A DNA stretch of 64,000 nt from Brachypodium distachyon. Lineage: Eukaryota; Streptophyta; Magnoliopsida; Poales; Poaceae. The position numbers and the translations under genes were made by a program. The stretch is taken from NCBI RefSeq assembly GCF_000005505.3, contig NC_016132.3, positions 6,696,001 to 6,760,000 of the forward strand. Direction: 5' to 3'. The notes beneath the pieces were generated by a model. The model ran no database searches, was not told the origin of the DNA, and saw only the letters and a list, made by a program, of their open reading frames with translations. Of this stretch, positions 24,692 to 35,977 are shown in pieces. Numbering within the stretch: position 1 is the first letter of the stretch; every line of letters starts with the position of its first letter.

Positions 24692-26412
24692 GTCAAGACT
24701 AGTGGCGTATCTTTATAACTATATATGCGTCTTGCACGTTTGCTTCTACAAAAATTATGCTTTGGTCTGCCGGTTTAGCAAAATGCAAGCTAGAATGTAC
24801 CCTTCCAAAAAAAAAACTAGAATTTAAACAAAAATCTGTAACGTCGGATCCCTGGTGTTTCAGCGTGCGTCTTGCATTCTTGCCTCTGCACTGTACTTGT
24901 TCGTTGTCTAGGTGGTCACAGATGCGATTTTTAAGGAAAGATTATTTATATTATCGGGGTGGGTCATACAGGTCATACAGAGTGCCGTCCTCGATTCTAC
25001 AGGCTATCGAGAGGGCGCTTGATGATCTCAAGCTAATCTTCCCGCAGTTCTGTATACCTGGAGGCTGGAGCTGCTTCGGAGTGGAGAGACACAAACTGAT
25101 GTAGTTTTCTGTTTTTGGCCCTAATGGCGTGTACTGCGTCGCAGCAACTTTTTTCTCGGTGCGTTCTAGAAAAAAGAAAGAAAAAAAATGTCGCTTCCTA
25201 GTTTAGCTAGAGAGTGAACTGAGCTACACCATTTCTGATACTATCGACCGGAACTCTACTGCGCCGAACGACTCACAAGTCACAAAGCAATTTAATCTCC
25301 CGTGTGATGAGCTACACCATTTCCTGATACTATCGACCGGAACTCTACTACTGCGCTGTCGACTCCTGTTGTCTTGAGCAATCAGTTTTGCACTATCAAA
25401 CTCAAGTACAGTATATACCAGCGTCCGTGATAAGCCTTCTCTAGCTAGCATGCTTTATCTGACTCTCACAGGCAAAACAATCAGATCGCTTCCGCTTCTG
25501 TCCTACGTCAACATTCGAGTTATACAGACCACCTACAAATGTGGCGAAAACATTAATTCCATCAGCTGTGTGAAAGTGGACAATAGAACAAAAGGCACTT
25601 GCGTACTACATACACTAACTTCAAACCGCACTAAGGAACTTAACCAAGTACACGGGTACACCTAACCGTGAAAAGGATGTATAACTAATCATATAGGTCA
25701 TGTAAACTATACTGCTCCAAGTAATGAACCATACTTTTCCAGACAAATCTACAGGTATGATTATCATACTCCAAGTTAGTAAACGCACCCGTATATGCAT
25801 TCATGAAAGAATTTAAAACCATATCGAAAGCTGAAGGCATTGCTGACATTTCTCCATTTTTTCGTCCTGGTGATCCTTCTCCACGCATTTGTCCTATAGA
25901 AAAAGATTTCTCAATTTGTCATGTATTGAAAAATCCCCTCTCAATTTCTTATGTAATCTCTCTGAGCAGCATACAGGGAAGGTGCTCTAGAATCTAGACG
26001 ATTATGCAGCAAACACAATAATAATGCTCCTACTCCTATATGATACAAACTTGAGAATCACAAAAATCAGTTTGAGACTGTTTCTTAACCTAAGCAATAG
26101 AGATGGATGGTATCTTAAATGAGATGAAAGCTACACACTGCAGCAAATAATCTCTATTTAGTGGAAACGACAAAACAATATATATAAGACACAAACTCCA
26201 GGATAACTTAACTCAAGTTTTAAACCCTCCTCTCAATTTCCAATGTAATTTGCAGCAGACCTGATGATCAACGTAAGCTACACTGTGCACTGTGCAGCAG
26301 GCCAACACACGTTTCAAATATTTTCTTAATTTTCCATGTGGTCTGGACAGTTATGAATGCAAGTGTTCCAGATGAGCAATGAATACTACACTAAGCAGAA
26401 AAAAAATCAATT
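24692..26412. other. Intergenic spacer with a short direct repeat
   Basis: No gene recognised. A direct repeat of about 45 bp (GAGCTACACCATTTC...) lies at 25221-25264 and 25309-25355. The open frame at 24757-25104 has no known features. The right part probably holds 3' sequence of the DUF1618 gene. Confidence 0.45.
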
Positions 26413-27648
26413 TCAGCTAAGCCACACGATAAATAAAACGTCTGAACAACATAACTCGAACTTTGCGGGTAACAATGAGCACTTTGCAGAAAACGTAACG
26501 TTTGTTTCACCTGATGAGTAAGTTAGCGATGGTGGGAGATTCCAGGTGATAATGGAGCGCGAGGACTCCTCATCTATATTCAGATGCGTGACAGGTTCCA
26601 ACGCCACGCACTTGTCAACGACCCTTTTGGTTCTCAGATTGACACCGAAGAGATTCCCCTTCTGTAAGAAGTAAACCACGGCAGGGTCAACAGGGTGGAC
26701 GGCTGCTAGCAGAGGTCTCTTCTTTGGCAGCTTAGTTTCCCTGTAACTTTCATCATCCCAGATGTCCCTCAAGTTTACTCTGTAGTCCAGGTTCCAGCTA
26801 CAAGCCTCTGCATCGACCAGAGTCCACATGGTGATCACCCAAGGCTTACGAGCACTGCCAGCCAACTCCACGAACCGCAGCTTGCCATCACTCAGGTTCA
26901 CGCAGCGGCGCTTGCTGACATCTCATATCGATGGCGTCGTTGCAACATCTTCTGGGAGCGGCACGAAGAGGACTTCCGGGGTGTCAGACAGGGGATCGCA
27001 AGAGAGGATCCCATGCCGGAGATCCGCCCACCAGAGCTTCCGGTCGTGCGAGAACACGTTGGCGCTAGACCACGGGTAGCGGGGCATGGGGAACGGCAGC
27101 GTCTTCTTCTCCCAGATGTGCGAGAAGGAATCGTAGCAGAGGATGGTGACGCTTTCGCCGGCAGCGACGGGCAGGAGCTCCGCGACCGTGAAATCGTGGT
27201 AGCGGCCGTGCTTTGTGGGGCTGACGATGAAGCCGACGTTGCCGGAGTGGTGTACGGCCTCCTCGTGGGCCAGGGCGCGGTGGGTGACGACGTTGGCGGC
27301 GTCCCAGACGAAGTAGGCCGGCCTCTCGCCGCCGCCGCCGCCGCCGAGAGGGTCCGTGGCGCGGCCGTAGGCGTCGCTGACGAGGAGAAGGCCGGATGGA
27401 TCGGCAGCCAGGACGAAGGGGATGAAGCCAGCCGAGAAGCTCAGTTCCGCTATGGTCGACGATATGGAGAGCTCGGAGAGATCCGGAGGCGCGGCGAGCG
27501 CCAGGGAGAAGTCCTTCCGACTCAGATCGATGCGGGACACTTGCGGAACACGGGGCAGTATGGCCCACTGCTGCGTCGGCGCCGGAGAAGGCGGCGGCGG
27601 CAACTCTGTCTTCATCTGCCCGGCCGGTCGGACTCTGGCGGAGGGCAT
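26413..27648 (-). CDS. DUF1618 protein gene with an in-frame stop
   Basis: Member of the large grass DUF1618 family, function unknown. Reading from the ATG at 27648 (MPSARVRPAGQMKTELPPPP) the frame gives 241 residues, then TGA at 26925-26923. The same frame continues without shift (DVSKRRCVNLSDGKLRFVE...) to a stop at 26413, total 411 codons, a normal family length. Family-typical blocks: FIPFVLAADPSGLLL, GRATDPLGG, VTILCYDSF, LPFPMPRYPWSSANVF, LWWADLRHGILSCDPL before the stop and CVNLSDGKLRFVELAG after it. The stop is one base from CGA (Arg). Either it is a young pseudogene, a truncated protein is made, or the base is a sequencing error. The last about 20 residues may be intron read-through. 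Confidence 0.7.
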
Positions 27649-27773
27649 TGGGGCGAGGTGATCGAGCTAGGTTTTCACAATTTTGGGGGAAGATTTGATT
27701 CGAGGGGAGAAGAGATGCATATATTAGCGCGGAGCAATCCGTTATTGTCTCAGCCACCCCTTCACAGCTCTCC

Positions 27774-27885
27774 GTCGGCGCGGCGCCGGGTGCGGGCCTG
27801 TGGCAGATTAAACTTGGCCTTGGCGGTGGAGCTCATCGGATGCCGGTCGATCGTCCGCTGGTTCATCAGGCAGATGATGAAGACC
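27774..27885 (+). pseudogene. Decayed copy of taximin exon 2
   Basis: Aligns with 10542-10655 of the intact gene. The best block is CTTGGCGGTGGAGCTC then GATGCCGGTC then CGCTGGTTCATCAGGC, against CCTGGCGGTGGAGCTC, GATGCCGGTC and CGCTGGTTCATCAGGC in the intact exon. The cysteine codons are lost and there are small deletions. It sits about 125 bp upstream of the DUF1618 start, head to head with it. Confidence 0.7.
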
Positions 27886-27969
27886 CCATGCAAGTTTTTT
27901 TTTTCCTGATCTGGGTCGGCCTCTGGGGCCTTGATGGAAACTACGCCATTGCTCGCTGCAGATTGGCTT

Positions 27970-28136
27970 AGCATGATTTTTTTTTTCCTTGGGCTTAATT
28001 TGGCGGATTTTTTTTTCCGACCCACGGACAGAGGTTCACGCGACCGCGGTGCAGCACTTCACACATCTTTGGATTTTTTGCATAGCAAAGGTGAAATTAT
28101 CATATGGACATATTGGGTGATATTTTACTACGAGGA
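27970..28136 (+). repeat. Direct repeat, copy 1
   Basis: Matches 28970-29169: shared strings TTTGGCGGATTTT, GACCGCGG, GCACTTC and AAAGGTGAAAT in the same order. Copy 2 has an extra short insert (CATTTCAAAGCCCACG). The two copies bracket the LINE fragment and a MITE. Confidence 0.65.
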
Positions 28137-28182
28137 GTCACGTGGTTCCATTCCGATTTTCTACGTTGTACTAGCCAAACAC

Positions 28183-28732
28183 TACAATCGTGCAAAAACT
28201 TGACGATTCGTCAATGGACACACAATCCGATTTGCCAGTTATGCAGGATCCACCCGCAGACAATCATCCACATTTGCTGGGATTGTTGCTTCACCAGGGA
28301 GGTTTGGAGCCACATTCAGGGTTGGGAGTCGGATCCCACGACGACCCTGCCTGACTCCGGGTCCGTCAATCCTATGGGAGGGGTTGACCGAGGGGCGCCC
28401 GAAGCGTGCAAAGAGAAAGCTTAGCGGCCGACTCATCTACACTTGGTGGGGGATTTGGAAGGAGCGGAACCGCCGCACTTTCAGAGGCATGGCAATTTCG
28501 GTTTTGCAAGTGGCCTTCCTAGTGTGGGAGGAGTATCAAGGCCGTTTTAGGGCGTGTTCGCTAGATCCGGGAGGATAGGCCTCCGGCCCTCCCTCTATCT
28601 CTGTTTTTCTCGTTTGCTTCCCCCCTCTTTTTGGGAATCACTCTCTGATTCCCACCCCTGTACAGTGCTCTCTTTAATCGAATGACGGAAATTGACCGTT
28701 TTTTCCTTCAAAAAAATACAATCGTGCAAAAA
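28183..28732 (+). mobile_element. 5'-truncated LINE insertion with perfect 16-bp target-site duplication
   Basis: Body 28199-28716 flanked by TACAATCGTGCAAAAA at 28183-28198 and 28717-28732. It encodes the C-terminal end of LINE ORF2: a zinc-binding segment (NPICQLCRIHPQTIIHICWD, Cys/Cys/His/Cys) and the WGIWKERNRRTF tail motif, with a frameshift near 28350. It ends with a T-rich 3' UTR and a 7-A tail (28710-28716). The exact duplication shows a fairly recent insertion by target-primed reverse transcription. Confidence 0.85.
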
Positions 28733-28748
28733 TCTGAAATTGTTTTGT

Positions 28749-28863
28749 TCCCTCCGTCTCATATTAAGTGACTCAAATTTGACTAAACATGAATGTCTCT
28801 ACATACTAAAGTATGTCTATATACATGTAATATTTCGGCACTTAATATGGGACGGAGGGAGTA
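28749..28863. mobile_element. Stowaway MITE
   Basis: Inverted ends CCCTCCGTCTCATATTAAGT and ACTTAATATGGGACGGAGGG type, about 115 bp. A further half-MITE end (TACTCCCTCCATCC) begins at 28873 without a matching right end. Confidence 0.8.
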
Positions 28864-28969
28864 TTACATTCTACTCCCTCCATCCTTTTATAGTGGGCTT
28901 GAACACGTTTTAATATTCAACTTTGACCGTTAATTAAACAAATACAATAATAAGTAGTTGTGGTGCCAC

Positions 28970-29169
28970 AAAAATTATGTTTTTCTTCTTGGGCTAAATT
29001 TGGCGGATTTTGTTTTTCCGCCCCCACGACATTTCAAAGCCCACGGAGAGAGGGTTCGCCTGACCGCGGCGTTGCACTTCGCACGATCTTTAGTTTCTTT
29101 GCATAGAAAGGTGAAATGAAATTTAATGGTTCTATTTCTACAGGTCTAATTTTATAATTCTACGAGGCG
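28970..29169 (+). repeat. Direct repeat, copy 2
   Basis: Second copy of the 27970-28136 sequence, about 1 kb away in direct orientation. Suggests a local tandem duplication followed by insertion of the LINE fragment and the MITE. Confidence 0.65.
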
Positions 29170-30761
29170 GTGATAGAAAAAAAACAAAAGAAACATTACA
29201 TTGCACATATGGCCAATGAGCTAGAAAACTATTAGATTGCTAAGGATATGTACCCATGGCTAGCTTAGTCACCGGGCAAGCTTCTGTCTGTGGCTGCCCT
29301 AACCTGTTGGAGAGCAACTCTAGAGAAAAGGCCCTATTAAGTCCCCATGAGGGATAGGAGGTCAATGATGTCGTCACTTACGTTGAAGATGGAGAAGAAA
29401 CCCAAGCACCCCCAACGGTGACGCGAAGTTTCTAGAACAATACTTGGTGAAGATCTCTTTCTCGCAAAAGTTGAAAAGCCCCTGACATGGGCAACTCCCA
29501 AGCAATGACCACAAGCATTAGGATGGTACCAAATCTAGAAAACACAATGCGGACCTCCATGGAGCGAGGTTACATCCTTGTGTGTCACCATGGCACGCCA
29601 GAGGCCAAGGATAAGCTCCCTATTGGCGCAGTAGAAGGACATGAATCTCATCACTGGTAGGAAGAAGCAGCCCCGCTTCAACCCTAAAGAGAGTAAAATG
29701 GAAGCTTTGAAAATTGTTGTTGGTTGTCTGACTATTGGAGGAGCCAACAATATCAAGACGAAAAGAAAGGATGGGTATTATATTGTATCTAGAGCAAGAG
29801 GAAGAAGAAAAGACCAGCATGAGCAAAGAACCTAGATGTCGGCATGGGTGAAAGGGATGCCATGATCCAGCATATATTCCGGCCTTATCACTTCTTTTAT
29901 TTTTGTGATTTCCACACATATCTTGCCAAAATAGACGCGACACAGATAACACGCAATAAATGTTCAACACGTTTTGTGATAGGTGATCGTGTGAGTTAGG
30001 CTGGATCTATAGTGAAAACCCGATGAAAATTAGTAACTCATAAACATTGCCTACTTCTTTACTAAATAGAAAAGCATGCTTACAAAAAAAGAAAAACATG
30101 CTTACAATCCATGTCAATTTGCTTCACCTCATTAAAAAGCATGGTATGTGGGATGTGACATAGGAGTCTCTTACAGTGAGCTTTTTTTAGAATATTTTTA
30201 CAGCCATTTAGGGCATTATTACACCTGTCAGCTTACGTCACACTTGCCCTCGACCTTTTTCTAACAGGTGGCCCCGCTGCTCATGGTCAAACCCATTATT
30301 GGGCTTTACTTGGGCTTACGTATTAACTTCAAAAAGGTCCATCAAGGATGACCTGCAACCATCTTCTTTTACTTCTGATGAGAAAGCCGAACCCAACCCC
30401 GACCGAACCCAACCCCACACGACCGCCGGCTAGAACCTGGTATCCCATCGGTATGCTGTAGCTGTACACGTATCACACGCTTGTTCTCGAAGGTTCTACG
30501 GCCCCCTGATTTGCTGGCAACCCACCGCGAGCGAGCCGCCTTTCCCGTCACGAGAAGGAAACGGACGGAGGGGGTCAGAGGGCACAACTCGGCGCAGCGA
30601 CGCTGTGGCAGGAGCGAGCGAACCTCTCCGACAAGGGGGCGGGGACCAACAAGGCCGGCAAGATTCGAGGGGGCGGCGGAGCCAAGCGGAGGCCACCGGA
30701 GTCGGCGTCTGCGCGGGGCGGCCGCCGGCGCAAGGAGCCGCCCGCTGCGGCGCCCAAGGAG
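29170..30761. other. Spacer and DnaJ promoter/5' UTR
   Basis: No gene recognised in 29170-30450; the minus strand of 29535-29970 is open but unidentified. 30480-30761 is GC-rich and is probably the DnaJ 5' UTR and proximal promoter. Confidence 0.45.
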
Positions 30762-33700
30762 ATGGGGGTCAACTATTACAAGGTCCTCGGCGTCGACAGG
30801 GGCGCCAACGACGACGACCTCAAGAAGGCCTACCGCAAGCTCGCCATGAAGTGGCACCCTGACAAGAACCCCACCAATAAGAAGGAGGCCGAGGCCAAGT
30901 TCAAGCAGATCTCCGAGGCGTACGAGGTTGCCATTCTTTCTTGATCTCCTCTCGCAAAGATTAGGTTTTTCTTTCATTCTCCGTGTTGCGCTTGTCGATG
31001 CCCCTGCGGATTCTGCTGTGGAGCGAAATCACGAAAAATATGGCTGTTCTATAGGCACATAAAACGTAATACGACATTGCCATTTAGGCCTGCATCACCA
31101 GTCATGAAAATATCACGTTTTGATACTTGTGTATGTGTGTATGCGATCGATTCAGATTGATTTATCGTCATTGCTATGCTTGTGGGAATAGATTTCGTTT
31201 AAGGACCAGCTTGACATGATATTTGTATGTTCTTTGTTGGTACTGCTGTATCCAGGCACATCATTTGGCATATTATATAAAAAAAAATGTTTAAACTGGC
31301 AGAACTGCATGGCAAATCCTTTGGAAGTTTCATCTACATCCATTTTGCAGCCCTTTGATGATGTCATATGGGGTGTTACTGCGGCCATTCGTTGCATAAC
31401 TAGTGTTGTAGTTACATTATTTATCAGTGTTTAGAGGTGGTGTTATAAAAAGTAATGGGAGGTTGGAACCCCAGGAACAAGTTCAACTTCAGAAGATACT
31501 TCTTTGTTGATGCAATCTTTAATCCACCCCTTTGGCATCCTTTAGTCGGAAGAATCCACAGAAGCTAAATTGTACTAAGTTTTAATCTATGGTTGGTATT
31601 TTCTGGTAGTACAATTTAGAATGTTATTTCTTATCCAGATCTTGCAATTTGTTGGTAAGTTCAACTAATTTGTTTAGTCTCTACTTCCAGGCATTTATTA
31701 TGAATGTGCATTCATGATATGCGTTTCCTCATTATCTTTCAGGTCCTTAGTGATTCCCAGAAACGCTCAATCTATGACCAGCTAGGGGAAGAAGGGCTCA
31801 AGGGGCAGCAGCCCCCAGGTGCAGGAGGTCCTGGTGCATCTTCCTTCTACCCTGGCGGTGCCCAGTCCACTTCATTCCACTTTAATCCAAGGAGTGCAGA
31901 TGATATATTTGCTGAGTTTTTTGGGTTCAATGCACCATTATCTGGCATGAGTGGCATGGGTGGAATGGGTGGAATGGGTGGCATGTCAGGTGGCACTGGC
32001 GGGATGAGAGGGGACCCAAGGTTCTATGCTGGGTCACCTATGTTCAGCAACGAATTCCGCTCTTCAAGATTTGGCACAGAGAGTTCTGCCAGTAATATGC
32101 CACGCCCATTGCACAAAGCAGCACCTATTGAGAATAGGCTTCCAGTTACCCTTGCAGATTTGTACAAGGGTGCAGCCAAAAAGATGAAAATCTCAAGAGA
32201 GGTCATAGATGCCAATGGGTAAGCTTCTTCTCTATATTATTCTAGTGGTGCATTCGCTATCAGAAATTTTGTTGTGTGTAAGCTCATGTAGGCTATACGG
32301 AATTACTTTGATGAATTATTGATTGCATCTGAAACTCTTAGTGGGAGCGAAACTATTTATTTATTTATGACACGTGCATGTCCATTGATGTTGTATGCGT
32401 CGACTTGATTTCAATTTAACTACTCCCTCTGATCCATATTAATTGTCGAAATATTTCATGTATCTAGACACTTTTTAGGCATAGATACATCCATATTTGG
32501 GCAAATTTGAGACAATTAATATGGATCAGAGGGAGTACTGAAAATAGCTATGTTAAGTTGTCAGCTAATCAAGTTGTCCTTTTCGGGAGGAGTATCCGAA
32601 TCTGACTCGGATTCGGATGTCTGATTTGGAAAAAAAATTGAAACATGTTCTGGAATCCAACACAGATACGGGACGTCCAATTCGCCCGAACAAAAAATAG
32701 AGTATATGGGTGTCTGCGTTGGCCTTTGTTACCAATTTACCATATCTGTAATGCTCAGGTCAAATTATGTGGTCACTGAGCAATCAAATTCCAGCACTGC
32801 TCTTAATAACTTTACCAATGGGCCTATGGATGCATGAATTCCAATTTTTTGCAAGTGCTAATCTCTGGCTAATGTCTGCACGTAAAGTCAGTCATTATGT
32901 GCCAACTTATCCTGTATAGAAAGTGTTGGCTGGCACTTTGTAATACCCATGTAAGTATGTATTCCCCCAAGCTGAGTGGATTTTTATTAAAATAATAATT
33001 CCCAAGATGATTGGATTGCTAAAAGATACCTAAACTACAGCTTGACATGCTTAGATACCTAACATATTAGGTGCTGGATGCTGGCAGTGAAGATATACAT
33101 AGGGTAATGTCAAAACCGTTAGTTCACATGCCAACTGTTTAACTTTTGGTTTGATAATTTATGTAATTGTATTGATATTATCCTTCATCAGCATCTTCTC
33201 TCAGTCTGCCCACTTAAAAAAGCAAAAGGATTGGCCTTTGTTACTACCAATTTACCATATCTGCAATGCTCAGTTCAAATTATGTGGTCACTGAGCAATC
33301 AATATTGTGCATGAAACTTTTTTTAGGTCAATATTGAACTGTTTTATAATTCAACATGTAGCTCAATATTGGAAACATGACATGATTGCATGTGGGGGAA
33401 CCACTTAGTGCCAACAAATAATATGCTGTGAAAATAGAACTCCTTCTAAAACTACAGTATGGATTGCTAGCAGATCAGGTTCTCTTTTACTGGGTGTAGA
33501 ATAGAACTAACCACACAGAGATTGTGCTAAAACATAGGTGGCTGCTGTTCTGCCAAATTGTTTAGGAGGCACAAAAGCTGCATGTTTATTTGGATTCTGC
33601 CAATAGATTAGGTCCATGTTTGTCATGTAGAATTGGGCGGCTGAAGAATACCAAGCACTTGTGCAGTTTAATGCCTCCCTTGGAGGTTAGCAGGTTGAAC

Positions 33701-34735
33701 CTTGACAAGTTATTGCAATCCATATTAAGTGTGCCCTAATGATTCCTGGCCATGTGTCTCACTGCTCACTGTTGATGGTGCAATGGCTGCCCATCAACTC
33801 ATTTCTACAGTAGTGGATGACGACAACATATTATACCTAGAATATATTCAAATTGGTGGGTTTCAAAGAAGAATTCATCATATGATTCTTTCAAAGAAGA
33901 ACCTCTATAATTATGCATGCATGTATATTTTTGTCTAATTTGCTGAAGCAAAGCAGGGCTTAGTGGGCATTCACATTAACCATTTTTCAGCCGCCCACCC
34001 CGTCAAGGTGGCTTAGGATATTGAAAACTTGTGAAATTATTTTTTCCTTCTTGGTAGCAATGTCCACCCAAAGGGTGTACATGGTGCTGCTGTTTCCTTC
34101 TTTTTTGTTAACTTACGACAAAATCCCCCTCCCAAGTTTTAATTCAGCTGCTTCTTCTGTGACTTATTTTGCATGTTGAACTGTATGACCATGTCCTTGT
34201 GAGTTGTGAATACTATCTATTATGCTTTGACGCAAATAGATCATTGTTTCTAAACTTCTTTACTTAGTTCATGCTTGCTAATCCTACTTTTTTCAGGAGA
34301 GTCTCACAGCAAGAAGAAATATTGACAATAGATATAAAGCCTGGTTGGAAGAAGGGGACAAAGATCACTTTTCCTGAAAAGGGGAATGAGGCTCCAACCA
34401 TGACACCTGCTGATATTGTTTTCATCGTTGAGGAGAAGCCCCATGATGTTTTCACCAGGGAAGGAAATGATCTTGTCATGACAGAGAAAATCTCTTTGGT
34501 TGAAGCGCTGACTGGCTATACCGTGCGTGTCACTACACTTGATGGACGAAGTCTGTCGGTACCTATTAGTTCGGTGATCCATCCTAGCTATGAAGAGGTG
34601 ATCCCTGGAGAAGGCATGCCATTGCCCAAGGAGCCGAGTAAGAAGGGAAATCTGCGGGTTAAATTCAACATCAAGTTCCCTTCCAGGCTCACCGCTGATC
34701 AAAAAGATGGGATCAAAAGGCTTTTCGGTTGTTAG
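30762..34735 (+). CDS. Type II DnaJ (HSP40, DNAJB-like) co-chaperone
   Basis: Hsp70 co-chaperone that delivers clients and stimulates ATP hydrolysis, probably cytosolic (no transit or signal peptide). Exons: 30762-30926, 31743-32218, 34297-34735, all GT-AG, giving 359 aa. Seen: a J domain at residues 1-65 with the HPD motif at 32-34 (KWHPDKNP), a G/F- and G/M-rich linker with GM repeats ([16 protein letters not shown]), then C-terminal client-binding domains ([60 protein letters not shown]). There is no CxxCxGxG zinc finger, which makes it type II. The intron 1 join falls right after the J-domain helix SEAYE. Intron 2 (2.1 kb) holds a MITE and a direct repeat. Start chosen at [10 protein letters not shown], the conserved family start. 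Confidence 0.95.
32421..32537. mobile_element. Stowaway MITE in DnaJ intron 2
   Basis: TA target duplication around inverted ends CTCCCTCTGATCCATATTAA and TTAATATGGATCAGAGGGAG, which are perfect complements. Confidence 0.85.
32730..33305 (+). repeat. Direct repeat pair in DnaJ intron 2
   Basis: About 70-bp copies at roughly 32730-32790 and 33235-33303 (GGCCTTTGTTAC, CAATTTACCATATCTG, AATTATGTGGTCACTGAGCA). They differ by a few bases and one short indel, so an intronic duplication of about 500 bp spacing. Confidence 0.75.
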
Positions 34736-35977
34736 CCGTAGATGGCATTCTATAGTGAAAGTGATTGTGAATATTGCCGTCATGTAGCTAGGTAGATTTC
34801 TATATGTCTGGAGGAGGCAATGAGCGGCAAGTGATTTAAGGAGGGTGATTCCGTGACATTAACATACCTGTAACATTATAGTGTTATGTGATGCTTTTTA
34901 TCCCCATAATTTCCTAGAGGCTTTTGACATATGCAAGAAGGTGAATGTTGCCATTGTTGAATCTGTCCTTCCCTCATGGAATTGATGGTTGAGTCCAGGC
35001 AATGTGGTAGGTCTCGCACCTCTACTGGTTGTCGGCAAATTATCTTTTTCAAAACCTCTCAGATACATTTGAAATATGATCCTGTACGGAAAGCATAGGG
35101 ACTAGTTCAGTCTGACGACAAGTCTGAGCTTCTTTGGAAGCTGTGAATTGTCAAGGTAGACAATTACTTCATCTGTTCCTAAACTAAATATGAGATCTTC
35201 GAGCTTTGTCCTAAGTCAAAAAATCTAGAGTTTAATCAAGTTACCAACATCTGTAACTCAAATTATTAGTTTTATCAAAATCATCATGACATACATCTTC
35301 ATGATATACATTTCTGATAGTGTTACGTTAGTGCATTTTTTCCATTAACTGGATTTTTTTTTCTAGAATACTTAACTGGATTGATTTGACCTAGGACAAA
35401 AATAGAAGATCTTATATTTACCAACAGAGCTAGTAGCTCGCTGTTTGGAACCCTTCTATGAGGCAGTGTAAAGCCTTGAGAACTTCAGAGCAACATTTTC
35501 TTCCTAATATCAGGCCTTTTCTCCGTATCGAACTCAATTTCTGTATCGCACAATGCGCATACGTGGCCAGGCCACCGTGGCCAGTAGGAACATAAATGGG
35601 CTCTCCAATAAGGCAATAAAATGGTGGCAATTTGTGCCATGAGAGATCAATATGCACATCGGAAGAACTAGCAAAAGGAAGAACACAAAGATACAAAGAA
35701 GATACTCAGTTTTCACACACGCACAACGAAAAGACTTCACAAGTACGAGCGTTTATTTCTGCACATTTGAGCTCTCTGGGTGATAATCCGATCGGAACCA
35801 GTCTTAACATCTGCAATATTGCTGTTCGGCCTCAGACTAGGAACAGTTGAGCAGATAACCGAAAAAAACAAAAACAAAATAAAGGAAGAGGAGACTGGTT
35901 CTCGTCCAAGTCGTCTCCGGGGCAGTGCAAGTCAAACACCAGAATCATCCAATCATATTCACAGAAGCCACACCTAA
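34736..35977. other. Convergent 3' regions of DnaJ and TPT
   Basis: 3' UTRs of two convergent genes plus the MITE at 35164-35430. No additional gene seen. Confidence 0.5.
35164..35430. mobile_element. MITE with extended inverted ends
   Basis: Left AACTAAATATGAGATCTTC and TTTGTCCTAAGTCAAA pair with right TTTGACCTAGGACAAA and GAAGATCTTATATTT. About 265 bp, grass Stowaway-like ends, diverged. Confidence 0.55.

Noticed and set aside
27013..27909. 298-codon plus-strand frame
   Set aside because: Antisense of the DUF1618 gene; no family similarity of its own.
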